A stretch of 43,675 nt of DNA from Gnetum montanum (lineage: Eukaryota; Streptophyta; Gnetopsida; Gnetales; Gnetaceae). The stretch is from the NCBI GenBank assembly GCA_015680685.1, contig MNCI01004755.1:465903-509577 (forward strand). The letters run 5' to 3'. Numbering within the stretch: position 1 is the first letter of the stretch; each line of letters begins with the position of its first letter. This document shows, one piece after another, positions 32,459 through 41,660 of this stretch. Below the pieces are notes generated by a model. The model did no database searches and had not been told where the DNA came from. It saw only the letters and a program-made list of their open reading frames with translations. The translations under genes were made by a program, and so were the position numbers.

Positions 32459-35136
32459 ATGGCCCTTAAAAAAGGACATCAAGGAGGACCCTCTCAGGGT
32501 GCATCCAAACAACTAAGAAGAGGCAGAGGCCAGGCGTATCTTGAGGAACTTCCTATTACTATGCAATCGAGACATGCTGAAGGTGGAGACGGTGGAGCAC
32601 CTGAATAGGGACAACATCTCACATTGTCTTTGGAATGTGTTCAGGTGATTCATGAAAGGTTCACATTAGCAGCTATGATTGTGGAACTTTGGACCTTTCA
32701 CTAAGTTTGTTCCTGAAGTAGTTAGGGACCAACTTAAGGGGACCCCACTGTGGCCTATTCTCTCCAAAGGTGGTGATTGGTACCTAGGAGAGATGTACTA
32801 ATTCTAGCACAATAAAGAAGAAGGCACCATTGTTGATATTGGTGGTATTTCTGTATATTTTTTTGCCATAGCCATTTTGGAAGTCCTAAATCTTCTCAGT
32901 ACAGGGCCAAAAGTTGCTCACTTGTCCACTCGTTCCAATGCTAATGCACAAAAGATTTGGTTAAAAAGGGCATATGGCGAGGAAGATAAAGCATATGGAG
33001 AGTGTACACTTGAAGAGAGAATCTACTTCAAATCTGGCACATATCACATTTTCCCAACAAAAGGTTTAAATAGAATTTCCACATATGTAGCTAGAGAAAG
33101 TGCCATCTTGATGGGCAAGGTTAATGCCAACCTACCCCATCTATATCTTATATAAATTTTGAGGTAGTTTGAGGAACGTAAGACAGGGAAGTTTGCATTG
33201 CCCTTCCCTTGTCTCATTAGAAGGTTGTGCCGACATGCTGGAATTTTGGGGTACACCAATGACATTCCTAGAAAGGCCCAAAATGCTTCATTCACTAAAT
33301 TATTGAAGCCACCATCCCCAAGGAAATGTGTTAGTGAAACACTAGAGCTTGAGAAAGAACAGGAAGTGTGGCCTAGCACACAACTTATAGGCCAATAAGA
33401 CCAGCCACCACCACCATTGTAGGACTATCAACCATCGATGAGCCATCTTAGGGCCATCATTGAAATGGTTAGTTGGGGAAGCCATGATGAGGCTAATCCC
33501 TTCAGGGTCATCAATGATGTTGTACGATCCACGGTCTTAATTGATTGCACATGGGGCAAGGTATCTATCCAAATAGGAGGAGGGGAATCACATTGATCAC
33601 AATAGATCTTTGGAAATGCTACATCCTTTCATGTGCAATTAGAAACTAGTGAAGGTGTCACAATAGTGATCATGCAGCACTAAGATGTAGTAGGAGTAGC
33701 AGAAGTGGTCACAAACCACATAAAAGAATCATTTAATGTCCTTGTTGTGCCACCGGTAGATTTTACACGAGCACACTATGCTCAAACATTGGCCAGTCCC
33801 TCAATGACTCTTGCAGAGCATGAGGATGTTCTAGATCAATTGCAGCAGATAGGACAAGTGATGATGTTCCTATTTGACATCCCTCAAGATGTCATAGTAA
33901 CTTAGTTAGACCTCATCTCCACAAAAGGAAAGCTGGTCAGAGTAGAGGTTAGGGTCGAGCATGTAGAGGAGGAGTTAGAAAGACTCCAAGAAAAACTCAT
34001 CACCCTACAAGCTACATAGCAGGATCCATTCCAATTCATCCCTACAAATCAGCTAGAATCGTTCTGGATGGAGCAGCTAAATAAATTGCTGGTTTAGAAT
34101 AAAAAGGTGGCTGAGGAAAAAGAGAAGGCTAATTGGGATGCTTCTAAGGCACAAGCTCAAATGTATGCACATGCCAAAGCACTTAAGGCCTCATAAGAAG
34201 AAAATAAATACCTTATCACTGAAAATCTCTTGTTGATCATAGTAGAAAAATAAAAGAATGTTCTCAAAGAAAATTTTTAGCAATTACAAGAATAATTAAT
34301 AAGAATCAACTAGGATATGAATCGCTTGGCTAGAGAAAATAGAACCCTATGAATGGAGGAGTTATGCGCGATCTATCAAAAGACGATAATTGAAATAAGT
34401 GCATGGTAGAATGAGGCCAAGCAACATGAAAAGCTCAAGGAGAATTTTAGAGATCAGGTGGGGATGTACAAAAAGGTGGTTGAAAAAGAAATCCATATGG
34501 GCAAAGCCCACATTAACATGCTCAGTGCTCAAAATGTTGATTGGTGGGCCATATTGGATACCTATGCATTCACCCACCAAGTAGAACTAAAAAGCTAGGA
34601 CCTGCAAATATAAGATCTCACACAATACATGGAGTTGGAAAACCTATGCCAACTTCACTATGTTGATAGTAGGATGACCAAGAATAGAATTGGAAAAGTA
34701 GGTAGAAACTACCTATGAAAAGTGTGAAACAAAATTTGTTGAACACAAGAAGATGCTGTAGAAATTAGAAGTGGAAAATTCTGAATTAGAGGTGGTCAGA
34801 ACCAGCTACCAAGGATAGTAGGATGTCATGGTAGATTTGTCTTGATAGCTCACAGACTATCAAGAATACAAAGACAAAGCTAGAGCCTATGAGGAGGAAC
34901 GATGACTGTTTACAGCTTGGTATATCAAGGCCAATCAGATGTTTCTACAACTATCGTGTCCATGGAAGGTGCTAACTCCATCAAACATTGGAGCATCAAT
35001 ATGAATGACATAAGATACTTGAACCAAAGAAGAAAAGCTCCAGGAACTTCTTCAGAGACATCCATTTCCAAAACCTGGAGCACAAAATAAGGGTAAGAGA
35101 CCCATGGAGGAGCCACCACCACTAGGAACCACATGA
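32459..35136 (+). pseudogene. Element A ORF2: plant-transposon-protein-like domain plus coiled coil
   Basis: About 890 codons from ATG 32459 (MALKKGHQGGPSQGAS) to the stop after EEPPPLGTT at 35136. After one early frameshift (before 32877) the homology runs in a single frame for over 2 kb, interrupted by nonsense codons. The N-terminal globular part (about 32700-33300) includes GTIVDIGGISV, EVLNLLSTGP, YFKSGTYHIFPTKGLNRIS, ILMGKVNANLPHLYL and FPCLIRRLCRHAGI. It resembles, by pattern, the 'putative plant transposon protein' (Transposase_32-type) family. A Pro-rich linker and long Glu/Lys/Gln-rich coiled-coil segments (33750-34900) follow. No signal peptide or membrane segment is visible, so env position does not mean envelope. 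Function unknown. Confidence 0.75.
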
Positions 35137-35323
35137 TTTTCAGTAGTTTTGTTTTTTGTAAATTCTATGTTTGTGTCCCAATTTTGTTTTGTTCAATCAT
35201 CACATTGTAGCATGAGTAATTCCTAGTTAGTCAATAATCACATACCTATCCACTATGTAATTAATTGAACCTATTCTCATTTTTTTTGACTTGAGGATGA
35301 GTTGTTATTCAGTCATGCAGGTA
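35137..35323 (+). other. 3' untranslated stretch and polypurine tract of element A
   Basis: Noncoding. It ends TTCAGTCATGCAGGTA (35308-35323), an eroded copy of the motif TTCAGTCGTGGGGGTA found intact next to the LTRs of E1 and B. Confidence 0.6.
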
Positions 35324-35948
35324 TGATGAATCGTGTTTTGTCAGGCCCCGATATCATATCCTTGATATCGGGTACGTGATATCGCAATCTAGATAATGAT
35401 ATCGAATATATGATAGCGTGATTCTTGTGTAAGCCTATAAATACACATTCGGGCACATAGGAAGAATAAGTAAGTGTAAGAGTAGGATCTTTTTTGATAG
35501 TTTTGAATTCATTTCAATTCTTTCCCTAGTGCATGCCTGTAGTGTGATGATTGTAATTGTATAGAACCTTTAGTTTTTAATTGTTTAATTGCTATTGTTA
35601 TCTATTGTTTTCTTAGTTAACATTTCTTATCATCATTTACCATTCTTGTTGTTAAATTTGGAATGAGTATGACTTAATCACAAACATTGAAGTGTAACTA
35701 CTTGGTAACCCAGTAGTGTATTTAGGAGTGCTCAAGTAATGTGTGCTTGGTAATCCTAGAAGTAGTACATGAGGTCCAAGATGCATATAGATGATTAAGG
35801 ATGGATGCTCATCGCACTTAGGCTAGCTTAAACTTCATTTCCTATTGCTTATTAGTTAATCAAGATTATTTTCCATTGTCTCTAGGAGTAGCACTAGTTT
35901 AGGATCACATCATTCACCTTGCTCTGGACTAAACCATACGTGATTGAT
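35324..35948 (+). repeat. 3' LTR of element A (truncated, with internal deletion)
   Basis: Matches 27437 to about 28136 of the 5' LTR but lacks a 77-bp block (junction near 35570) that includes the AATAAA signal, and lacks the final 150-odd bp. The match stops at the single undetermined base (35949), directly followed by ORF1 of element D. Confidence 0.85.
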
Positions 35949-35949
35949 N
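35949..35949. other. Undetermined base (N) at the A/D junction
   Basis: The only N in the window falls exactly where the 3' LTR of A stops and D's gag resumes. This suggests an assembly join rather than a simple miscall. Confidence 0.6.
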
Positions 35950-36747
35950 GAAATAGTAGAGGAAAAGACTGAACAAACTCTAAAATAAAATAAAGAAAGA
36001 AAGAAAAGAAGAGATAACAAAAACAAGAATTATAAACATAATGGAAAAGTTGTTGTAGTTAAAAAATTAATAGAATCTAGGTTAGAGGATGAAGAAGGAT
36101 GTAAAGTATGAAAATATGAATATCTTAAGGAATGTTGCCCTATTATGGCCCACTTGCAAGAGTCTAGAGCATACGTGCTTAATGCAAGATTTGTTAAGAA
36201 ACAACTACTAAGATGATTGCCTTACTCACAAGGTAGCTTTTGACAACCTTAGCAATCATCATATTATCCAAGCGGAGCCTATCCTCAACTACAAGAGTAA
36301 GATCAGTAATAGTGGAAACAACCAAAAGCATGGGGAATGGTATTGCCAAGGTAGAAATATCTATATAGGCAACCAGATATATATGGATATTATGTTCAAC
36401 ATCCAATCTCTTTGGGAAATGCTTTAGTCCATAATTCCTCTCATCATTATCCACCAAAGTATCATAGGTTCACTACTTCATGAATGGATCCTAATTCTTC
36501 TACACATAAACCAATAGCTAGTTCATTAATTTCAACACCTAACTCTTTACCACCAGTGTTGCCATTGGTTATGCAAGGAGAACTACCAACACAACTACAA
36601 TAAAAGAATAATACTAGGGTAGTTAATACACAAGAGGATGTGATAGTCAATGAATGTAGATCTAGGAAACATCCATTTTTTAGAACAAGTCTAGAAAGGA
36701 TTCAAAGGATGGAGACTTCACCTACATCCACTTCATCTATACATACT
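35950..36747 (+). pseudogene. Element D ORF1 (gag), 3' block
   Basis: Opens EIVEEKTEQTLK, then NKERKKRRDNKNK, which continues E1-type gag after the point where D was cut at 27436. The zinc knuckle near 36095-36150 reads CKV*KYEYLKECCPIM; aligned with CNICLYDHPKGQCPIL of A, its second Cys is a stop and its His is Tyr. A Pro/Ser-rich tail with HYPPKYHRF, then HPFFRTSLERIQ (A: HPFFRHDERKR), identifies the A/B-type ORF1 tail. It ends at 36747 where LTR C begins. Confidence 0.7.
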
Positions 36748-37225
36748 TGATGGAACACGATATTGCATATGCGATATCGCATCCTCCCCCACAATATCGC
36801 AGTGCGCCATCATATCTATAAATAAGAGGTGGCTCTCCCTTGTTTCCTGATCCTAGGCTAGAAGTAGGAAAACTCTGGTAGATTGATCACTCCAGAGATA
36901 GAATATTTTCCATGTGCCCACAATAGGAGTTCTAAAGTGAATGGATCTTTATTCAAGCAACGTTGTACCTGAACACAAGTTGTGTACGGAAATAAAGATG
37001 AACTTCTTGGATAAACCTTGCAATGCATGGAATAGGATTTTATTTAAGTTATTTATTACTTTCTCTCTAGGTAATGCAGAATGTGTACGACTTGATTACG
37101 ATCATCTAAGGATGTGTACAGGTGATCAAGGAACGGATGCTCATCGCAATGAGGAATGAGTATGACTTAATTACAAGCATCTAAGTGTGACTACTTGGTA
37201 ACCCAGTGGCATACCTAAGACCTGC
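36748..37225 (+). repeat. LTR C (5' part only, cut by element B)
   Basis: Opens TGATGGAACACGATATTGC. U3 palindromes and a TATA box (ATCTATAAATAAGAGG, near 36815) match the B LTR. It ends in the TTGGTAACCCAGTGGCATA region where element B begins at 37226. No polypurine tract precedes it, so it is a 5' or solo LTR inserted in D rather than D's own 3' LTR. Its continuation should lie beyond the right edge. Confidence 0.75.
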
Positions 37226-37569
37226 TAATGAGTGGTGAGGTACCCCTACACTCAACCATAAGAAACGAGTGTTGCACGCGTGATCTGGTTGAACTCTGCA
37301 GATGGACTAGTTGTGGCACCTAGATAGTTAGCCTTAGGTCACAGTTCGCTGTCTTCCCACCTAGACTAGTATTGTATATGTCATGTATGGTTTATTCTAG
37401 ATGAGGTGTATGATGTGTTTCCTAATCTATGCTACTCCTGAAGGTAGTGGAAAATAATATTAACTAAGCTAAGCTAGGAGGAAAAGGGTAAGAAAATCTA
37501 ATCTAGCCTAAGTGCGATGAGCAACCAATTCCTTGATCAACCGTACACATCTTGGACTTCATGCATGAC

Positions 37570-37690
37570 TACCACTAGGACTACAAAGTGTAGGCCTAGG
37601 TACGCCACTGGGATTACCAAGCACAGACCCCAAATACGCCACTGGGTTACCAAGCGTAGATCGTAGCTACACCATTGGGCTACCAAGCAG
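37570..37690 (-). repeat. 33-34-bp minisatellite inside the B LTR
   Basis: Units start TACGCCACTGGGATTACC (37601), TACGCCACTGGGTTACC (37635) and TACACCATTGGGCTACC (37668), with a degenerate first unit from 37570. The A and D LTRs have two more widely spaced copies of the core. Confidence 0.85.
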
Positions 37691-38011
37691 TCACACTTAA
37701 ATGCTCGTAATCAAGTTGTACTCGTTCTGCATTCTAGGAGTTTAAGAGTGAGAGAGAGAAAATAGTAAATAATATTAAATAAATAATAGATAAATGAATG
37801 ACAAAGTAAATGCTACAATGATGAAGTAATCTCGATCTTTATTGCCGTTCATGTGTGTGTCCAAGTACGGAACACTCGAATAAAGACACCGTACAATTAC
37901 ATTCACCACACTGCGGGCAGACACGGGAAAAAAAATCTAACTCTGGAGGGATCAAACTGCCAAAGCTTCACTACTCTAAAACTGGGATCCTGAAACAAGG
38001 GAGTGCTACGT

Positions 38012-38114
38012 CTTATTTATAGATATGATGGCGGACTGCGATATCGCGTACGCGATATCGTAGGAAAGACGCGATATCGCGGCGGACACGATATCGCGTA
38101 CACGATATCATGGC
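38012..38114 (-). promoter_or_regulatory. U3 promoter of LTR B: palindrome array and TATA box
   Basis: Five GATATC sites lie within about 75 bp. The first two form a perfect 22-bp palindrome (38039-38060) with core ATATCGCGTACGCGATAT. The TATA box on the minus strand (CTATAAATAAGACG) lies at 38010-38023. This is the best-preserved version of the module. Confidence 0.65.
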
Positions 38115-38136
38115 CTATGCGAATCACATCTCATCA

Positions 38137-38152
38137 TACCCCCACGACTGAA
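38137..38152 (-). other. Polypurine tract of element B
   Basis: Minus strand TTCAGTCGTGGGGGTA abuts the LTR start; identical to 856-871 of E1. Confidence 0.8.
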
Positions 38153-38307
38153 TAAAAACTGATCCTCAAGTTACAAGGAGAACAAGCTTCATTGATTACA
38201 TAGTGGATAGGTATGGGATTATTAACTAAAAAAAGAAATGGACTAATGCCACAGTGTGGGAAGACACAGCACAGAGAAAAAATACTACAACTACAAAAAT
38301 GTGGAAC

Positions 38308-41097
38308 TCATGTAGTTCCTGGTGGTGGTGGCTCCTTCATGGGTGCTTTCCCATTGTCACATGTTCCAAGCTTGGAAGGTTGACGATGCTGAAGAATGGC
38401 CTGGAGCTTCTCCTCTTTAGTCCGAGGGTCTTGTGCCATCCATGCTAATGTTTCGATGTTTGACGGAGTTGGCACCTCCCACGGACAGGGTACTTGTGGG
38501 AACATCTGGTTAGCTTTGACGTACCATGCCACGAACACTCGTTTTTCCTCTTCATAGGCTCTAGCTTTGTCTTTGTATTCATGGAGCTCTGTTAGCCATT
38601 GAGCCAAGCCAGTTGCCACATCTTTTTATCCCTAGTAGCTTTCTTTTACCACCGCAAGTTCAGAATTTGTGACATCTAGTTTCTCAGCCAGCTTCTTTCA
38701 CTCTGCCAATTCTGCTTCATATTTGATATGGGTGGAAGCTACCTACTGCTCGAGCTCTGACCTTGGGCGTCCTACTATTAACATGGCCAGGTTGGCATAT
38801 CTAAGGTTTGCCAACTCCATGTAGTCTATCAAGTCTTGGATCTGTAGGTCCCGGTTCTTAATTTCTGCTTGGTGGGTGAAGGCATAAGTGTCCAATATGG
38901 CCCTCTAATTAGTGTGCTGAGCACTGATGTTATTGATTTGAGCCTTGGCCATATGGATCTCCTTCTCCAGGATTTGTTTGTACATCCCCACCTGATCACG
39001 GAAATGCTCCTTCAGTTTTTCATGTCATTTAGCCTCATTCTGCCACGTGCTGATCTCGATGGCTGATTTTTGTCGAACAATGCATACCTCCTCCATTGAG
39101 AGGGTTCGATTTTATTTGGCCAAATAGCTTACATCTCGGTTGACCCAAATAAATTGTTGTCATAATTGATGAAAGTGTTCATCGAGAACATTTTTTTGTT
39201 TCTCCACAAAAGTCAACCGAAGATTATCTGCAACCAACTGCTTGTTCTCTTCTTCTAAGGCCTTGAGTGACTTAAGATATGCATGAGTTTGCGCTTGAGC
39301 TATGGAGGCATCCCAAGTGGCCGTCTCCTTTTCTCCTACCACCTTCTTATTTTCTACAATTAACTTTATTAATTTCTTGATTCTAAAGTTGTCTAGCTGG
39401 TCTGCGAGAACAAATTACAAAGGATCCCGCTGTGCTACTTGTAAGGCTATGAGCTACTCTTGTAGTTTTTGCACTTCAGCTTCAGCATGCTCTGCCCTTA
39501 CTTTGGATATGACCAGCTTCCCCTTTGTGGAAATGAGGTCTAATTGAATTGCTGTTACATCTTGGGGGATGTCAAATAGAGACGTTAAAACTTGTCCTGT
39601 TTGAAGCAATTTGTCTAGTGCATCCTCATGTTTCACAAAATTCATTGAGGTTCCGGCAAGGTTTTGAGCATCCTGTGCTCCTAAAAGATCTACCGATGGA
39701 ACAATAGGTACATTAAAAGATTCTTTGATGTGGTCAGTGACCACTTCAGCAGCTTCTGTGGCATCCTAGTATTGCATGACCACCACAATGGCCCCTTCAC
39801 CAGTCTCTAACTACACTTGAAAAGATGTCGCATTTCCTGAAATCTGTTGTGACCATATGCTCTTCCCTCCTCCTATTTGGATGGATAATTCTCCCCTTGT
39901 GTGATCTAACGAAATAGTAGGCTAGTCGACATCATCAATGATGTGGAAGAGATTTGCATCATCATGACTTCCCCAACTAACTGTCTCAGTGATGGCCCTA
40001 AGATGGCTCATCGATGGTCTGTAGTCTTGCGGCGGTGGCGGCTGGTCCAGGCTTGTGTTGGGTCCTACTTCTTGTTGTTGGCTAGGACCTGTGGCTGGAG
40101 GTTTACTGGGTCCTGCAAGTTGAGTTGTAGGTGATTCAGTCATCTGTTTTTCTTCTTCATTTAGTCCCAGCTCTTCGCCAGTGCTCTTTCTTGGAGTTGG
40201 AGCCTTTAATAACTCAGCATAAGAAGCATTTTGGGCCTTTCAGAGGACGTTATTTGTGTATCCTCGAATACCAACCCATCGGCATAGTTTTTTGATAAGG
40301 CAGGGAAAAGGAAATGCCATCTTCCCTAACTTCTGTTCTTCGAATCGCCTTAGGATATCCGTCAAATATAGATGGGGAAGGTTAGCATTAACCTTTCCCA
40401 TCAACACTGCACATCCTCTCACCGCATACGTTGATATTCTTTTCAAACCTTTTGTGGGGAAGAGGTGATAGGTTCCAGTTTTAAAATAAACCCGCTCTTC
40501 CATTGTCAGCTCACCAAAAGCTTTATCTCTGCCATAAGCCTTCTCTAACCAATCTTTTCACACATCAGGGTCTGATCAAGTGGATAACCGAGCAACATGG
40601 GGGCTTGAATTCGGAAGGTTTAACACTTCTGAAATCGCTTGTGTAGAAAATTCAACTGTCACACCATAAATGTTTACTATGGTGCCTTGCTCCTTATTGT
40701 GCCAGAACAGGTACGTTTCACCTAAGTACCAGGCACCACACTTAGAGAGGAAAAGCCATAAGGGAGACCCTTTAAGGTGATCCCTAACAACCTCAGGAGC
40801 AAACTCTGCAAAAGGTTCGAAGTTAAGCTCCACGATCACCACAACAATTGTGGACTTCGTATGGATAGCCTGAACACATTCCGGGGGCAACGTGAGTTGT
40901 TGTCCTGATTTGGGCGCAACAGAAGCTCCTCTTTCTGCTTTCCCGGACCATCCTGTAGGAGGTTATTCTTGATGGATGCTAAATGATTACACCTCTTGTT
41001 CTGCATGTTGTCTGGCAGGGACTTGTCTTCCACCTCTTCAAGGTTGTTTCGCTTCACCTTGAGTAGGACCCTCTCACTAAGCACATTTTGGGGCCAT
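38308..41097 (-). pseudogene. Element B ORF2: plant-transposon-protein-like domain plus coiled coil
   Basis: A single reading frame of 930 codons from ATG 41095-41097 (MAPKCA) to the stop after EPPPPGTT at 38308. It has no frameshift but roughly twenty nonsense codons, many at positions where A has a sense codon. N-terminal domain 40240-40890: EFAPEVVRDHLKGSPLWLFL, WYLGETYLFWHNKEQGTIV, EVLNLPNSSPHVARLST, RVYFKTGTYHLFPTKGLKRI, LMGKVNANLPHLYL, FPFPCLIKKLCRWVGI. A Pro/Gln-rich linker follows (39950-40150), then coiled-coil segments (38700-39750) rich in Glu, Lys, Gln and Ala. The pattern resembles the Transposase_32-type plant family. Role unknown; DNA or RNA binding with oligomerisation is a guess. 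Confidence 0.8.
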
Positions 41098-41125
41098 CTG
41101 CAATCACACAGGTCAAATGTTAGTA
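41098..41125 (-). promoter_or_regulatory. Branch point and 3' splice site before ORF2 of element B
   Basis: Minus strand TACTAAC (41119-41125), a consensus branch point, then GACCTGTGTGATTGCAG and ATGGCCC. The branch-to-AG distance of about 22 nt is normal for plants. Use of the site is not shown. Confidence 0.55.
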
Positions 41126-41563
41126 AGGTTGTTTTCGAAGTTAAGTTATAACTTACTACATGCCTTTGATTAAAGATCTTATGTTATCATGTGATTGTGC
41201 CTAAAAATTATAATAACGGGTCTTATGACTTAGGTGGATTTTATTTTAATCTCCTAGTGTACCTAAGGTTATATGATTTTTGGCACAATGTTTCTAAGTG
41301 TTAGTATTAATTACACTAATTGATGTCCTTTGGGCGATGAAAAATTTCAAAAAATTTTAGGCACTTTTCAGTAAGTGTCCCTCCCCCACGACTAAATTGA
41401 ATGCTCCAGGTTCAAACAGGTTCAAACGGAATTAAAATTGGAGCACTAGCGTGCGAGATCTAAGTGAAAAAGCGAGGGTCACGCAAGTGCAAGTCGTAGA
41501 GAAAAATTTCAAAAATTCCCCCCGTAAATGGTACAATAATGCTAAGTGTTGCAGTGGGGGTTC
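41126..41563 (-). other. Leader between internal promoter and ORF2 in element B
   Basis: Noncoding. It contains the polypurine-like motif TTTAGTCGTGGGGGAGGGAC at 41378-41397, nearly the same as the true tract at 38137-38152. Confidence 0.55.
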
Positions 41564-41660
41564 CTATTTATAGATAAATAGGACGCGATATTGCGTACGA
41601 TACATCGCGTACGTGATATCATGTGGGACGCAATATCGCGTACGCGATATCTCGTCCCCA
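41564..41660 (-). promoter_or_regulatory. Internal promoter module of element B
   Basis: On the minus strand an array of GATATC-type sites (41583-41652; one is the intact pair GCAATATCGCGTACGCGATA) runs into CTATTTATCTATAAATAGG (41563-41581). It is the counterpart of 31866-31955 in A and lies about 470 nt upstream of the ORF2 start. Confidence 0.6.

Larger units (their letters stand above)
27437..35948 (+). mobile_element. Element A: non-autonomous gypsy element with ORF1 (gag) and env-position ORF2
   Basis: About 8.5 kb, no pol. The order is 5' LTR, tRNA-Asp-type primer site, ORF1, 2 kb noncoding spacer with purine tract and internal promoter module, splice-acceptor-like site, ORF2, polypurine tract, truncated 3' LTR. 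Element B repeats the same order in inverted orientation (38137-43675). LTR ends, primer site and spacer blocks are shared with the pol-bearing element E1. Retention of gag without pol matches the TR-GAG/LARD type of dependent elements known in plants; the long ORF2 and internal promoter are not part of that definition as I know it. Confidence 0.85.
24764..36747 (+). mobile_element. Element D: gypsy element of the palindrome-LTR family, interrupted by A and C
   Basis: Has a 5' LTR (24764-25607) and ORF1/gag in two blocks (25740-27436 and 35950-36747). Aligning with gag of E1 shows that the text before 27436 (TCDSMDEKFAT) continues at 35950 (EIVEEKTEQ...NKERKKRR), so element A is inserted inside D's ORF1. 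The second block ends at 36747, where LTR C begins. Nothing downstream of ORF1 is visible, so whether D had pol or ORF2 is unknown. Confidence 0.75.
37226..38136 (-). repeat. 3' LTR of element B (911 bp)
   Basis: The minus strand opens TGATGAGATGTGATTCGC at 38136 and closes CCACTCATTA at 37226 (last CA mutated). It contains the intact promoter module and an expanded repeat array (37570-37690), listed separately. Longer than the A and E1 LTRs mainly because of that array. Confidence 0.9.

Noticed and set aside
32459-35136. ORF2 as a viral-type envelope protein
   Set aside because: No signal peptide, transmembrane segment or Cys pattern seen; only the position is env-like.
37570-37690. CRISPR-like array
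   Set aside because: Only about four units without unique spacers of constant length, inside an LTR in a plant-type context; it is a minisatellite.
38039-38100. GATATC (EcoRV) clusters as cloning linkers or artefacts
   Set aside because: They recur at the same place relative to the TATA box in many LTRs, with graded CpG-type erosion, so they are part of the elements.
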